Notes: a model not told the origin generated them from the sequence alone. DNA of 64,000 bases from Gammaproteobacteria bacterium (GCA_015487785.1 WFPC01000011.1:1-64000); one strand, 5' to 3'; counted from the first letter of the stretch, positions 48,848-58,480 are shown. Numbers and translations: made by a program.

Positions 48848-48901
48848 GAACACCCAGCGAAAGCGAACAAGCCGCCCGGCCGGGCACCAGGAAACACCGA
48901 C

Positions 48902-49843
48902 ATGAACGACAAGCCCCAGAAACAACGCGGTGCCGACAAGGTGGCCCGCATCCCCGTCAAGATCACCCCCACCACCGAGTTCAAGCGCAAGCCGAGCTGG
49001 ATCCGGGCCAAGTCGCCCGCCCATCCCGAGGTCAAGCGCCTCAAACACATCCTACGCGAGCACCGCCTGCACACCGTTTGCGAAGAGGCCTCCTGCCCCA
49101 ACCTGGGCGAGTGCTTCAGCCACGGCACCGCCACTTTCATGATCATGGGCGACATCTGCACCCGCCGCTGCCCCTTCTGCGACGTGGGCCACGGCAAACC
49201 GCAACCGCTGGATCCGGAGGAACCCCTCAACCTGGCCCGGACCATTCACGCCATGGGACTGGACTACGTAGTGATCACCTCGGTGGATCGCGACGACCTG
49301 CGCGACGGCGGCGCCGCTCACTTCAAAGCCTGTATCCGCGCGGTGCGCGAGCATGCCCCGCAGACCCGCATCGAAATCCTGGTACCGGACTTCCGCGGCC
49401 GGCGCGAGCGTGCCCTGGATATCCTGACCGACACCCCGCCCGATGTCTTCAACCACAACCTGGAAACCGTGCCCCGACTCTACCGCCAGGCCCGCCCGGG
49501 CGCCGACTACGCCTATTCACTGGAGCTGATCCGTGAATTCAAGCAGCGCCACCCGACCATCCCCGCCAAGTCGGGGCTCATGCTGGGCCTGGGCGAAACC
49601 CTGGACGAAGTCCGTGCGGTGATGCGCGATCTGCGCGAACACCACTGCGACATGCTGACCCTGGGCCAGTATCTCCAGCCCAGCCGGCACCATCTGCCGG
49701 TGGAGCGCTACGTGACCCCGGAAGAATTCGCCGAGCTGGCCCGCTATGGCGAGGAACTGGGCTTCACCAACGTGGCCAGCGGGCCCATGGTACGGTCTTC
49801 CTACCATGCCGACCAACAGGCCGCTGGCCAGGCCGTCTCCTGA
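48902..49843 (+). CDS. lipA: Lipoyl synthase (radical SAM)
   Basis: LipA inserts two sulfurs into the octanoyl chain on E2/GcvH proteins. Its 313 residues have the auxiliary cluster [12 protein letters not shown] (CxxxxCxxxxxC), the radical [14 protein letters not shown] (CxxxCxxC), and the C-terminal serine in [12 protein letters not shown], which ligates the auxiliary cluster. ATG 48902 matches the family start. The downstream chaN-like gene begins two bases after its stop. Confidence 0.97.
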   Translation: MNDKPQKQRGADKVARIPVKITPTTEFKRKPSWIRAKSPAHPEVKRLKHILREHRLHTVCEEASCPNLGECFSHGTATFMIMGDICTRRCPFCDVGHGKPQPLDPEEPLNLARTIHAMGLDYVVITSVDRDDLRDGGAAHFKACIRAVREHAPQTRIEILVPDFRGRRERALDILTDTPPDVFNHNLETVPRLYRQARPGADYAYSLELIREFKQRHPTIPAKSGLMLGLGETLDEVRAVMRDLREHHCDMLTLGQYLQPSRHHLPVERYVTPEEFAELARYGEELGFTNVASGPMVRSSYHADQQAAGQAVS

Positions 49844-49844
49844 C

Positions 49845-51101
49845 ATGCGCCCCCGTCGCCTGGCCCTGCTGCTCGCCTTCGTCCTGGCCAGCGGCTGCGC
49901 CCACGGTGGCGCGCGGCAAACGCCTAACGCACCGGATGCCGCCGGCACCTGCGTCCCCCTGGGTCAGTGGCTGGACCTCTCCAGTGGCCGTACACTCCCC
50001 CTGCGAGACACCCTTCATCGCCTGGCGAACCAGCAGGTGGTCTTGCTGGGCGAAGAACACGACAACATCCAGCATCACCGTTGGCAGTTGCACACCCTGA
50101 TCCAGCTCCATGCCCTGCAACCCCGCCTGGCCCTGGGCCTGGAGGCCTTTCCCCGCCATACCCAGCCGGCGATAGACCGCTGGCTGGCCGGCGAACTGGA
50201 CGAACAGGCCTTCCTCGAGGCCGTGCAATGGCACCACATCTGGAACTACGACCCCGAATACTATCTGCCCCTGCTGCGTTTCGCCCGCATGTACCGGGTA
50301 CCGGTCTATGCGCTCAACGTGGATCGCAAGCTCATCGACCGCATCGGCCGGGAAGGCTGGAACAACATTCCCGCCGACCAGCGCCAGGGTATCGGCGAAC
50401 CCGCGCCTGCCAGCACCGACTACATCGAGGAACTGCAACAGATCTTCGGCCAACACATGCATGGTGGTCACGGCGAGGACCGGACCGATCCCGACAGTGC
50501 CCGGCTGTTGAAAAATCAGGGTTTCCAGCGTTTCCTGCAAAGCCAACTGGTGTGGGACAGGGCCATGGCCGAAGCCGCACGGCAGGCACTGGACGATGGC
50601 GCCCCCCTAGTGGTGGGCATCGTCGGCGCCGGTCATCTCATGGGCGGCTATGGCATTCCCCACCAGCTCGCGGCCCTGGGCGTGCACAAGGTCCAGGGCC
50701 TGCTGCCCTGGGATGGCGCCATCCCCTGCGACCAACTCCAGCCCGGCCTGGCCGACCTGGCCTTTGGCATGCGCCCGCCCGAGCCGCGGCAGGAAAAACC
50801 GCATCCCCGCCTGGGAATCTATCTGGCGGCCGACGAGCGCGGGGTGAAGGTCCAGCGCCTGGTTCCCGGCAGCATCGCCGAGCGCCTGGGCCTGCAAGCC
50901 GGTGACCATATCGTGGAGCTGGCCGGCCTGCCGGTGGAACGCATCGACGACGTCATCGAGCGGGTGAGGAAAACCGCCTTCGGCACCTGGTTGCCCCTGG
51001 TCATCGAACGCCAGGGCAAACGCCTGAAAAAACTGGCCAAGTTCCCCCCGAGACCAACTCCTGCGGTCATGGACAACAGCCCCCGGACTGTGCCAAAGTA
51101 G
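49845..51101 (+). CDS. ChaN-family lipoprotein with C-terminal PDZ domain
   Basis: The 418-residue protein has a lipoprotein signal (LLLAFVLASGC), then a ChaN/DUF399 domain (VVLLGEEHDNIQHHRWQLH at about 65-85, AVQWHHIWNYDPEYYLPLL, VVGIVGAGHLMGGYGIP) of the haem-binding lipoprotein family described from Campylobacter ChaN. A PDZ domain (residues about 320-405; RLVPGSIAERLGLQAGDHIV) is added. The start follows lipA by one base after its TGA. Haem or iron handling is known for ChaN; here the PDZ suggests protein binding, by inference. Confidence 0.85.
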   Translation: MRPRRLALLLAFVLASGCAHGGARQTPNAPDAAGTCVPLGQWLDLSSGRTLPLRDTLHRLANQQVVLLGEEHDNIQHHRWQLHTLIQLHALQPRLALGLEAFPRHTQPAIDRWLAGELDEQAFLEAVQWHHIWNYDPEYYLPLLRFARMYRVPVYALNVDRKLIDRIGREGWNNIPADQRQGIGEPAPASTDYIEELQQIFGQHMHGGHGEDRTDPDSARLLKNQGFQRFLQSQLVWDRAMAEAARQALDDGAPLVVGIVGAGHLMGGYGIPHQLAALGVHKVQGLLPWDGAIPCDQLQPGLADLAFGMRPPEPRQEKPHPRLGIYLAADERGVKVQRLVPGSIAERLGLQAGDHIVELAGLPVERIDDVIERVRKTAFGTWLPLVIERQGKRLKKLAKFPPRPTPAVMDNSPRTVPK

Positions 51102-51166
51102 TGTTGGCTGCGCACCGGGCGATCCGCCTGGCAGCAAGAACGAATAACACGAAAAGGGGGGAAGAG

Positions 51167-52531
51167 ATGACTCGCATTCGCCGCGCCAGCCTCATGCTGG
51201 CATTTGGCCTTGGTATCGGCAGCGGCCAGCTCCAGGCCGCGGGTTTCGCCCTGATAGAGAACAGCGCCAGTGGCATGGGCAATGCCTTCGCCGGCGCCGC
51301 CGCCCTCGGTGAAGACGCTTCCACCGTCTATTTCAACCCCGCGGCCATGACCCGCTTGCAAGACGCCCAGATCAGTGCCGCCCTGCACTTCATCAACCCC
51401 ACGGCCGATTTCAGCAATGGCGGCTCCAGTGCCGCCCCGGCCCTGGGTGGCGGCCCGCTTCGCGGACCCGACTCCAGCGGCGGACGCAATGCCCTGGTAC
51501 CCAATCTCTACTATGTGCACCCCTTGGGCAATGGCCGCGTCGCCGGCATCGGCATCAACGTGCCCTTCGGCCTGGAAACCCAGTACGACGACGACTGGGT
51601 GGGCCGCTATCACGCCGTACAGTCCACGGTGCAAACCGTCAACATCAACCCCAGCCTGGCCTGGCCCATGGGCGACAACCTGGCCTTCGGCATGGGGATC
51701 AGCCTGCAATACATCGATGTCACTCTCACCAGCGCCATCGACATGGGGTCGGTCTGCGTGGCCACCTTGGGCAGCGTGCCCTGTGCCAACCTGGGCGCCG
51801 CGCCCCAGCAGAGCGACGGTTTCGCCGAACTCGCCGGCAACAGTTGGTCCTGGGGCTACAACCTGGGGCTCACCTATGACTTCAAAACCCATGGCAACAC
51901 CCGCAGCCGCCTGGGTCTGGCCTACCGCTCCAATGTCAGGCAAAACCTCGGCGGCCGGGCCGACTTCACCGTGCCGGGCAACCTGATCCTGCTCACTTCC
52001 AGCGGCAATTTCGTGGATACCGACATCACAGCCTCGGTGGACCTGCCCGATACCGCCTCCCTGAGCCTGGTGCACGAACACTCGCAACAGCTCACCTTGT
52101 TGTTCGACTGGACCTGGACCGGCTGGAGCCGTTTCAAGGAACTGCGCATCGACTATGCCTCGGCCCAGCCCGACTCGCTCACTACCGAACAATGGAACGA
52201 CAGCAACCGCTTTTCCCTGGGCGCCAACTACCGCTGGAACCCAGCGCTCACCCTGCGTGCCGGCCTGGCCCTGGATCAGAGTCCCATACCCAACGCCCAG
52301 CGCCGCACCGCGCGCATTCCCGGCAACGACCGCCGCTGGCTGGCCCTGGGCCTGGGCTATCGGCTGAACAAACACATCGGTCTGGACCTGGGCTATGCCC
52401 ACCTGTTCGTCGACGACACCGAAATCGACAACACCTTCGAAAGCAGTGTGCCCACCCTGGCCCACACCCTCAAGGGAACCTACCAGGCCGCGGTGAACAT
52501 CTTCAGTGCCCAGCTCAACTGGCGTTTCTGA
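51167..52531 (+). CDS. fadL: FadL-family outer membrane long-chain fatty acid porin
   Basis: The 454-residue protein has a signal peptide (SLMLAFGLGIGSGQLQA) followed by the FadL hatch: AGFALIENSASGMGNAFAGA and DASTVYFNPAAMTRL, and beta-strands ending in a terminal Phe (SAQLNWRF), as expected of an outer membrane barrel. It carries long-chain fatty acids or hydrophobic compounds across the outer membrane. GGGGGGAAGAG precedes the ATG at 51167. A lipase lipoprotein gene follows after 22 bases, which fits the fadL-volA pair of Vibrio cholerae. Confidence 0.92.
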   Translation: MTRIRRASLMLAFGLGIGSGQLQAAGFALIENSASGMGNAFAGAAALGEDASTVYFNPAAMTRLQDAQISAALHFINPTADFSNGGSSAAPALGGGPLRGPDSSGGRNALVPNLYYVHPLGNGRVAGIGINVPFGLETQYDDDWVGRYHAVQSTVQTVNINPSLAWPMGDNLAFGMGISLQYIDVTLTSAIDMGSVCVATLGSVPCANLGAAPQQSDGFAELAGNSWSWGYNLGLTYDFKTHGNTRSRLGLAYRSNVRQNLGGRADFTVPGNLILLTSSGNFVDTDITASVDLPDTASLSLVHEHSQQLTLLFDWTWTGWSRFKELRIDYASAQPDSLTTEQWNDSNRFSLGANYRWNPALTLRAGLALDQSPIPNAQRRTARIPGNDRRWLALGLGYRLNKHIGLDLGYAHLFVDDTEIDNTFESSVPTLAHTLKGTYQAAVNIFSAQLNWRF

Positions 52532-52553
52532 CAGTCAAGGGAGATCCATCATC

Positions 52554-54638
52554 ATGTACAAACTGATCAGCCTGCTCGCCCTGACCCTGCTGGTTGGCGG
52601 CTGCCTGCACGAAGACCGCGCCACCCGCCTGCAGGACAGCATAGACACCACGCCCACCAGCACTCCGAGCACTGCCACCAGCTTCTATCCCCGCTTCGAC
52701 CCCAGCAATGGAGTGCTGCCCTATCCCAACAATCTGTTGTTCTCCGGCTCCACCGACGGCACCCTCAACATTCCGGTGGATCCCGACGCCAGTGACGCCG
52801 CGGTCAAGACCGCGCTCAACGCCCTCGACGGTTTTTCCACCCTGGCACCCATCAGCGCCAGTTTCTCCAGTACGGTGGATACAAACACCCTGAGCGAGGG
52901 TGTTCGGGTATTCGAGGTCAGCCTCAGCGGCATCGGTGGCGCGGTCACCGGCATCACCGCCGAGCTGAGCGCGGGCAGTGACTACATGGCCAGCCTGTCG
53001 ACCCTGGACGAGAACCAGACCACCCTGGTCATCACCCCGCTCAAACCGCTCAAACCCGCCACCAGCTACCTGGTGGTGCTCACCAAGGCGCTCAAGGACA
53101 GCAACGGCGTGCCGGCCTCGGCGGAACTGCCCTATGCCATCGCCAAGAACACCTCGCCCCTGGTCGACGACAACGACAACAGCCTGCTGGGCGCCCTGGA
53201 CGACAGCGAGGCTGCCGCTTTCGAGCCGGTGCGCCAACTGGTCAATGCCGCCGAAACCGCCGTGACCGCCTATGACAACACGCTGGAGCGCGACGACATC
53301 GTGCTGAGCTGGAGTTTCACCACCCAGTCGGTGGGCCAGGTGCTCGAGGCCGTGCGCAACAAGGTGCAAACCGAGCCACCACCAAACAGCACCCTGGCCG
53401 ACAGCGGTGCCGATTCACCCCTGGGTGCCGCCGACATCTACGCCGGCACCGTGGCCTTGCCCTATTACCTGGAAGCCCCCAGCGAGGAAAACCCCAGCGC
53501 CCCACTCAGCACCCACTGGCAGGACGGCAACGGCGGGGAAGTGACCGCCCTCAACCCCAACCCCGAGGCCCGGTCCACTCAGGAGGTGCCCCTGCTGGTG
53601 TCCATTCCCAAGAACGGTTCCGCGCCCTGGCCGGTGGTCATCTACCAGCACGGTATCACCACCAACCGCGCCACCTTGCTGGCGGTGGCCGACACCCTGG
53701 CCCAGGCGGGCTTCGCCGCCGTGGCCATCGACCTGCCCCTGCACGGCCTCACCGGCAATGAAACCGATGGCACCCAGGCCTTCTACATGCCCGGCAAGGA
53801 ACGTACCTTCGATCTGGACCTGCTGAACAACGCGACCAACGCCCCCGGCCCCGACGGCAACATCGACGCCTCCGGCAGCCACTTCATCAACCTGGCCAGC
53901 CTGCTCACCTCCCGTGACAACCTGCGCCAGGCGGTGGCCGACCTGTTCAGCCTGACCCGCGCCCTTGCCAGCATGGACTACGACGGTGACGGCAACGGCG
54001 ACTTCGACACCGACAACATCCGCTTCCTCGGCCACTCCCTGGGCGCCATGGTGGGCAGCGTCTTCCTGGCCCTGGAACCCAACGTGGGAGCAGCCACCCT
54101 GGCCATGCCCGGCGGCGGCATCGCCAAGCTGCTGGACGGTTCGGCGCGTTTCGGGCCGGTCATCGCCGCCGGCCTGGCCGCCAACGGCGTCAACAAGGGC
54201 AGCGCGGAATACGAGGCCTTTCTGGCCTCGGCCCAGACCGTGATGGACAGCGCCGACCCCCTCAACTACGCCGACGATACTACCAATGGACGCGGTATTC
54301 ACCTGATGGAAGTCGCCGACGACCAGGTAATCCCCAACAATGTGCTCAGCGTCGCAGATACCGTGCCCTCGCCCACCGCCGGCACCGACCCCCTGATCAC
54401 GGCCATGGGACTGGACAGGATCACCCAGAGTGCCGCCGGCAACCCCGTCACCGGATGGGTTCTGTTCAGTGCCGGCCATCACGGCTCCCTGCTCACACCC
54501 AACGATGCCAACGGTGATCCCGACTCCACCTCGGCCAAGGTCATGACAGAGATGCACAAACAACTGGCAGGCTTTCTGGCCAGCAACGGCACCAGCCTGA
54601 CCATCACCGATACCGACGTGGTGAATATCTCGCCTTGA
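52554..54638 (+). CDS. VolA-like extracellular lipase lipoprotein
   Basis: The 694-residue protein has a lipobox (LTLLVGGC at residues 11-18) and resembles the Pla-1/cef/VolA lipase family with its N-terminal domain (FYPRFDPSNGVLPYPNNLLF). The alpha/beta-hydrolase part shows PWPVVIYQHGITTNR, the nucleophile elbow LGHSLGAMVG (Ser near 495), an acidic residue in MEVADDQVIPNN and the His in SAGHHGSLLTP. In V. cholerae VolA is surface-exposed and frees fatty acid from lysophosphatidylcholine for FadL. Here it is directly behind fadL. DxDxDG-like repeats (DYDGDGNGDFDTDN) suggest calcium binding. Confidence 0.87.
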   Translation: MYKLISLLALTLLVGGCLHEDRATRLQDSIDTTPTSTPSTATSFYPRFDPSNGVLPYPNNLLFSGSTDGTLNIPVDPDASDAAVKTALNALDGFSTLAPISASFSSTVDTNTLSEGVRVFEVSLSGIGGAVTGITAELSAGSDYMASLSTLDENQTTLVITPLKPLKPATSYLVVLTKALKDSNGVPASAELPYAIAKNTSPLVDDNDNSLLGALDDSEAAAFEPVRQLVNAAETAVTAYDNTLERDDIVLSWSFTTQSVGQVLEAVRNKVQTEPPPNSTLADSGADSPLGAADIYAGTVALPYYLEAPSEENPSAPLSTHWQDGNGGEVTALNPNPEARSTQEVPLLVSIPKNGSAPWPVVIYQHGITTNRATLLAVADTLAQAGFAAVAIDLPLHGLTGNETDGTQAFYMPGKERTFDLDLLNNATNAPGPDGNIDASGSHFINLASLLTSRDNLRQAVADLFSLTRALASMDYDGDGNGDFDTDNIRFLGHSLGAMVGSVFLALEPNVGAATLAMPGGGIAKLLDGSARFGPVIAAGLAANGVNKGSAEYEAFLASAQTVMDSADPLNYADDTTNGRGIHLMEVADDQVIPNNVLSVADTVPSPTAGTDPLITAMGLDRITQSAAGNPVTGWVLFSAGHHGSLLTPNDANGDPDSTSAKVMTEMHKQLAGFLASNGTSLTITDTDVVNISP

Positions 54639-54645
54639 AACAACA

Positions 54646-54668
54646 CGGGGTTGCCCCTGGCAACCCCG
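54646..54668 (+). terminator. Terminator after the lipase gene
   Basis: CGGGGTTGCC (54646-54655) and GGCAACCCCG (54659-54668) form a perfect 10-bp stem with a 3-base loop, eight bases after the lipase stop. The tail CACTCTTTCGC has only a short T-run, so the terminator may be weak or assisted. Confidence 0.65.
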
Positions 54669-54698
54669 CACTCTTTCGCTCAAGGACCCTCGGATCAA

Positions 54699-54721
54699 TT
54701 CTGGCCGCTCAGCGGCCAGAA
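54699..54721. repeat. 23-bp palindrome between convergent genes
   Basis: TTCTGGCCGCT (54699-54709) and AGCGGCCAGAA (54711-54721) form an 11-bp perfect inverted repeat around one base. It lies between the convergent lipase and ubiD genes and may form the ubiD-side terminator hairpin; flanking A and T are few. It could alternatively be a protein-binding palindrome. Confidence 0.45.
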
Positions 54722-54755
54722 AGCACCGGGCGGCCTAGCCCGATCTGATACACAC

Positions 54756-56228
54756 TCAGTCGTCGAAAATACCCAATTCGTCCCAGATGGCGTCCACCCG
54801 GGCCTTGACCTCGGCGTCCATGACGATGGGCCGTCCCCACTCGCGCCGGGTCTCCCCCGGCCACTTGTTGGTGGCGTCCAGGCCCATCTTGGAACCCAGC
54901 CCGGACACCGGCGAGGCGAAATCCAGGTAATCGATGGGCGTGTGCTCGATCAAGGTGGTGTCGCGGGCCGGGTCCATGCGGGTAGTCATGGCCCAGATCA
55001 CATCCTGCCAGTTGCGCACGTCCACGTCGTCGTCGGTGACGATGACGAACTTGGTGTACATGAACTGGCGTAGGAAAGACCACACCCCCAGCATCACCCG
55101 CTTGGCATGCCCAGGATACTGTTTCTTTATGCTGACCAGTGCCATGCGGTAGGAACAGCCTTCCGGTGGCAGATAGAAATCGACGATCTCCGGAAACTGC
55201 TTCTGCAGAATGGGCACGAACACCTCGTTCAGCGCCACGCCCAGCACCGCCGGCTCGTCGGGCGGACGGCCGGTATAGGTGGAATGATAAATGGGCTGGT
55301 CGCGGTGGGTGATGCGCTCGATGGTGAACACCGGGAAACGCTCCACCTCGTTGTAGTAACCGGTATGGTCGCCGAAGGGCCCCTCCTCGGCCATCTCGCC
55401 GGGATGGATATGCCCCTCCAGCACGAACTCGGCGCTGGCGGGCACTTCCAGGTCGTGGCTGAGGCACTTCACCAGCTCGGTCTTGTTGCCGCGCAGCAGT
55501 CCGGCGAAGGCATATTCCGACAGGCTGTCGGGTACTGGCGTCACCGCCGCCAGAATGGTGGCCGGGTCGGCGCCCAGGGCCACCGCCACGGGGAAGGGTT
55601 CGCCCGGCCGGGCCTGTTGCCAGTCGCGGAAGTCCAGCGCTCCGCCCCGGTGGGCCAGCCAACGCATGATGACCTTGTTGCGACCAATCACCTGCTGGCG
55701 GTAGATGCCCATGTTCTGGCGTTCCTTGTTGGGTCCGCGGGTCACCACCAGCGCCCAAGTGATCAGGGGGCCGGCGTCGCCCGGCCAACAGGTCTGAATG
55801 GGCAAGCTGCCCAGGTCCACCTCGCCACCCTCGATCACGTTGTGCTGGCAGGGCGCCTTGCTCACCCTCCGGGGCGACATGTTGAGCACCTGCTTGAACA
55901 AGGGCAGTTTCTGCCAGGCATCCTTCATGCCCTTGGGCGGATCGGGTTCCTTGAGATAGGCCAGCAGCCTGCCGATCTCGCGCAGGGCACTCACATCGTT
56001 TTCTCCCATGCCCATGGCCACCCGGCGCGGTGTACCAAACAGATTGGCCAGCACCGGGATGTCGAAACCGGCCGCTCGCTCGAACAACAGGGCCGGGCCT
56101 CCGGCTCGCAGGGTCCGATCGCACACCTCGGTCATTTCCAGTCGCGGGTCGATGGGCTGGCCAATGCGCTTGAGTTCGCCCTGGGCTTCCAGGCCGGCCA
56201 TGAAGTCTCTCAGATCCTTGTATTTCAT
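54756..56228 (-). CDS. ubiD: 4-hydroxy-3-polyprenylbenzoate decarboxylase
   Basis: UbiD decarboxylates the ubiquinone precursor with prenylated FMN. The 490-residue protein (E. coli 497) begins [20 protein letters not shown] and shows [19 protein letters not shown], the catalytic-site [11 protein letters not shown] (with Glu) and [19 protein letters not shown]. UbiX, the prFMN synthase, is not in this window. It lies 15 bases after slyX and is the last gene of the minus-strand run from 56937. Confidence 0.96.
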   Translation of the reverse strand: MKYKDLRDFMAGLEAQGELKRIGQPIDPRLEMTEVCDRTLRAGGPALLFERAAGFDIPVLANLFGTPRRVAMGMGENDVSALREIGRLLAYLKEPDPPKGMKDAWQKLPLFKQVLNMSPRRVSKAPCQHNVIEGGEVDLGSLPIQTCWPGDAGPLITWALVVTRGPNKERQNMGIYRQQVIGRNKVIMRWLAHRGGALDFRDWQQARPGEPFPVAVALGADPATILAAVTPVPDSLSEYAFAGLLRGNKTELVKCLSHDLEVPASAEFVLEGHIHPGEMAEEGPFGDHTGYYNEVERFPVFTIERITHRDQPIYHSTYTGRPPDEPAVLGVALNEVFVPILQKQFPEIVDFYLPPEGCSYRMALVSIKKQYPGHAKRVMLGVWSFLRQFMYTKFVIVTDDDVDVRNWQDVIWAMTTRMDPARDTTLIEHTPIDYLDFASPVSGLGSKMGLDATNKWPGETRREWGRPIVMDAEVKARVDAIWDELGIFDD

Positions 56229-56243
56229 CGCTGGCGGGCAGGC

Positions 56244-56444
56244 TCAGTAATGGGGGGGCGGCTCATCTTCCAGCGGCGCCGAGGCCGCCAGGCTGGCCAG
56301 GTGTTCGCGCAACAGGCCGAGCTGGCGCTCAAGTTCGGTTTGGTGTTGTTGCTGGCTGGTGAGCACCTGGTTGAGTTCCGCCAGGGTCTGTTCCTGGTAG
56401 GCCAGCCGGGTCTCCAGTTCGATGATGCGTTGCTCCAAATCCAT
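56244..56444 (-). CDS. slyX: SlyX family coiled-coil protein
   Basis: A 66-residue coiled coil starting MDLEQRIIELETRLAYQEQT and ending in EPPPHY, the SlyX signature (LETRLAYQE, PPPHY). Its function is not known. The ATG at 56444 gives the exact family N-terminus; the open frame extends upstream without similarity. It is followed by ubiD after 15 bases. Confidence 0.92.
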   Translation of the reverse strand: MDLEQRIIELETRLAYQEQTLAELNQVLTSQQQHQTELERQLGLLREHLASLAASAPLEDEPPPHY

Positions 56445-56565
56445 AGCAGGTATCGCTCGCTCAAAGACTGGCAAGATATACCGCGGCCGAACGTGAATCA
56501 ACCGGAGATCGGGCGGGTAAGGATGGCCGAGCGCCCGACCGGGGGCCGGGCACACTTTTTCTTCG

Positions 56566-56937
56566 TTATACGTCGGTGGTACCGTTTTTATTGCGAAAAG
56601 GCAGCACCTTGGCGGGAGGCGCCACCCGCCGACTGCCATGGGCGGGGGCGGCGGGATCCAGCAGGACCGAGAGTTCTTGCAGATGGTCATAGGTCTTGGC
56701 CACCGATTCCCACATCATGTCGTAGAGTCGCACCGCGGCATCCATGGGCGTACGTGCCCGTTCCCGCTCCCTGTCCACCCGCCACTGCAGGCGTTGCAAA
56801 CGGTCACGGCTGGCCTCCTCCGGCAGGGTGTCGAGATAGGCATCGATCATTTCGCGCCGCCGCCGCTCGAAGGCTTCCGGATCCTCCTTGGCCAATGCCA
56901 TCCAGGCATCGAAGTCGAAATCGGTCTGAGAACTCAT
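56566..56937 (-). CDS. DUF3135 family protein
   Basis: The 123-residue protein starts MSSQTDFDFDAWMALAKEDP and continues AFERRRREMIDAYL and LQRLQWRVDRERERA, the DUF3135 pattern of a short helical protein with a charged C-terminal tail. Nothing is known of its role. GGGGAG stands six bases before the ATG. It is the first gene before slyX-ubiD with a 121-bp gap. Confidence 0.83.
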   Translation of the reverse strand: MSSQTDFDFDAWMALAKEDPEAFERRRREMIDAYLDTLPEEASRDRLQRLQWRVDRERERARTPMDAAVRLYDMMWESVAKTYDHLQELSVLLDPAAPAHGSRRVAPPAKVLPFRNKNGTTDV

Positions 56938-57148
56938 TGCACTCCCCTGACATCACACGGTATTGGTAAGTTATCACGAAACATGCCAATTATTCCAAAC
57001 CCGCGTCACACAAGGCATGCGGCGATTCGGCATGGCATGGGGAAGAACGAAGTGTAAATTCTTCCGACAGCTTTCGTGCGCCGGGGGAAAGTCTAAACCC
57101 TTTGTCTTAACAGTGAGTTAAAACGGTTCACCGCGACAGCGAGCGCCA
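56938..57148. other. Non-coding spacer, nothing convincing seen
   Basis: This 211-bp stretch between the DUF3135 gene and the small ORF at 57149-57319 contains no gene with a ribosome site or family match. It must hold the promoter of the DUF3135-slyX-ubiD run on the minus strand, but no good -35/-10 pair is visible; TTGGCA on the minus strand near 56990 is the best -35 candidate. Confidence 0.5.
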
Positions 57149-57319
57149 TCAAGACCAGTCACGACAAGGCGATAAACAGGGCGCCCCCCAAGTCTGCAAC
57201 AACACCAACAGGCTCCGATGGCCCTCCACGACCTCTCGCCCCACCAGCAGCCCCATGCCCGTCGACAGGACAGGCGGCAGAACCAGGCCCGGGTTATTGC
57301 GTCCATGCAATTCACCCAT
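57149..57319 (-). CDS. Possible small ORF following the HD-GYP gene
   Basis: An open frame of 56 codons begins at an ATG that directly follows the HD-GYP stop (TGAATG) and encodes MGELHGRNNPGLVLPPVLST and then GMGLLVGREVVEGHR. The middle uses G/C-ending codons in the way the neighbouring genes do. No family is recognised, and no independent ribosome site is present, so translation would depend on coupling to the upstream gene. It may be a real small gene or chance. Confidence 0.28.
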   Translation of the reverse strand: MGELHGRNNPGLVLPPVLSTGMGLLVGREVVEGHRSLLVLLQTWGAPCLSPCRDWS

Positions 57320-58480
57320 TCATTCCATGGGGTCATATCCCCATAAACGGGCAAACTCGGGGTCGTACTTGAGCACATGGGGCTCCACCACGCGCTTGAT
57401 GGCAAAGGCGCGGTTGGCGGTGTTGCGCAGAATACTGGCCTGGTAACGCCGGCCCTGGGGATCGACGATACTGCGCACATGGGGCGCGTCCACCCGCGTG
57501 CCCCGCTTGATCACGATGGCGATCTCGCCGTTTTCCAGCAAGACCTGGCAACCGGGCGGATAGAGTCCCACCACCTTGAGCAGGACTTCGGTGATGTCCA
57601 GGCGCTTCTTCTGTCCCTGGCCCAGAAAAATGGTTCTGGCCGCCACCGGTGGTGCCAGGGGGTCACGATAGCTGCGCCCGGTCACCTTGGCACAGTAGAC
57701 ATCGGCCAGTTGCAACAACGAGGCGCCCAGGCGGATCTCATGCCCCACCAACCCCTTGGGATAGCCCGTTCCATCGATACTCTCGTGATGCATCTCCACA
57801 TAATCCAGCCAATTCCTGTCATCCACGCCCATTTCCTCCAGCAAGGCCCGACTGGCCTCCGGATGCCGGCGGATGATGCGCTCCTGCTGGGGCGACAATC
57901 GTTGCTTCTGTTCCTGCAGATCGTTTTGCAGCAAGCCCAGGGACAGGTTCATGGTCAGCGCGGCAGCCAGCAGGGCATGACGGTGCCGCGCGTCCCAGCC
58001 CAGGAAATCCACCGTCAACAGACACAGAATGGCCACGTGAATGGCATGCTGGGCAGCATAATGCTCCTGCTGGTCCATGACAATGGTGGCCAGGGCCGCA
58101 TCGGGCGCTTCGCCCACGATGACCTCTAGGCGCCGGATGATTGCATCGATGCACTCCAGGTTGTCGCCGTTGAGTGGGTCCTGCAAAACCCGGATCAGCT
58201 CATTGCGCAGCTCTTCCAGGCGCACGAAGGGCGAACGCCATTTATAATGCTCGCTTTCGTCCCGGTCCTGGCTGAAACGGCTGGGTGAAATGGCCGCCGA
58301 CAAGGCCTTGCCCAAGGTGTAGAGCTGGGGGTAGTCATCCAGGATGGCCACCTGTTCTTCAGTCAGCACGATGCCCTTCTGAGCCAACAATGTGCCATCG
58401 GCCTTGTATACCGGGCACAGCAGGGGACGGCCAGGCTTGACCAGATTCCGGGTAAGAATGACCAGTTGTTTTTTAACCAT
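57320..58480 (-). CDS. HD-GYP-type protein with degenerate HD motif
   Basis: The 386-residue cytosolic protein has an N-terminal region (1-125) of unknown fold and a C-terminal HD-GYP domain. The GYP loop is conserved as HHESIDGTGYPKGL (231-244), and H145/H148 fit the first ligands, but the diagnostic His-Asp reads Met177-Asn178 (ALTMNLSLG), and the later Asp of DVYDA is Cys263. Hydrolysis of c-di-GMP is therefore doubtful, and binding or a scaffold role is more likely. The ATG at 58480 is preferred to a TTG at 58492. It follows the adaptor gene by 69 bp. Confidence 0.86.
   Translation of the reverse strand: MVKKQLVILTRNLVKPGRPLLCPVYKADGTLLAQKGIVLTEEQVAILDDYPQLYTLGKALSAAISPSRFSQDRDESEHYKWRSPFVRLEELRNELIRVLQDPLNGDNLECIDAIIRRLEVIVGEAPDAALATIVMDQQEHYAAQHAIHVAILCLLTVDFLGWDARHRHALLAAALTMNLSLGLLQNDLQEQKQRLSPQQERIIRRHPEASRALLEEMGVDDRNWLDYVEMHHESIDGTGYPKGLVGHEIRLGASLLQLADVYCAKVTGRSYRDPLAPPVAARTIFLGQGQKKRLDITEVLLKVVGLYPPGCQVLLENGEIAIVIKRGTRVDAPHVRSIVDPQGRRYQASILRNTANRAFAIKRVVEPHVLKYDPEFARLWGYDPME

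Noticed and set aside
57118-57480. 120-residue minus-strand frame overlapping the HD-GYP end
   Set aside because: Cys/Trp/Arg-rich, mostly out-of-frame HD-GYP sequence; the 57149-57319 frame is the more gene-like reading of this region.
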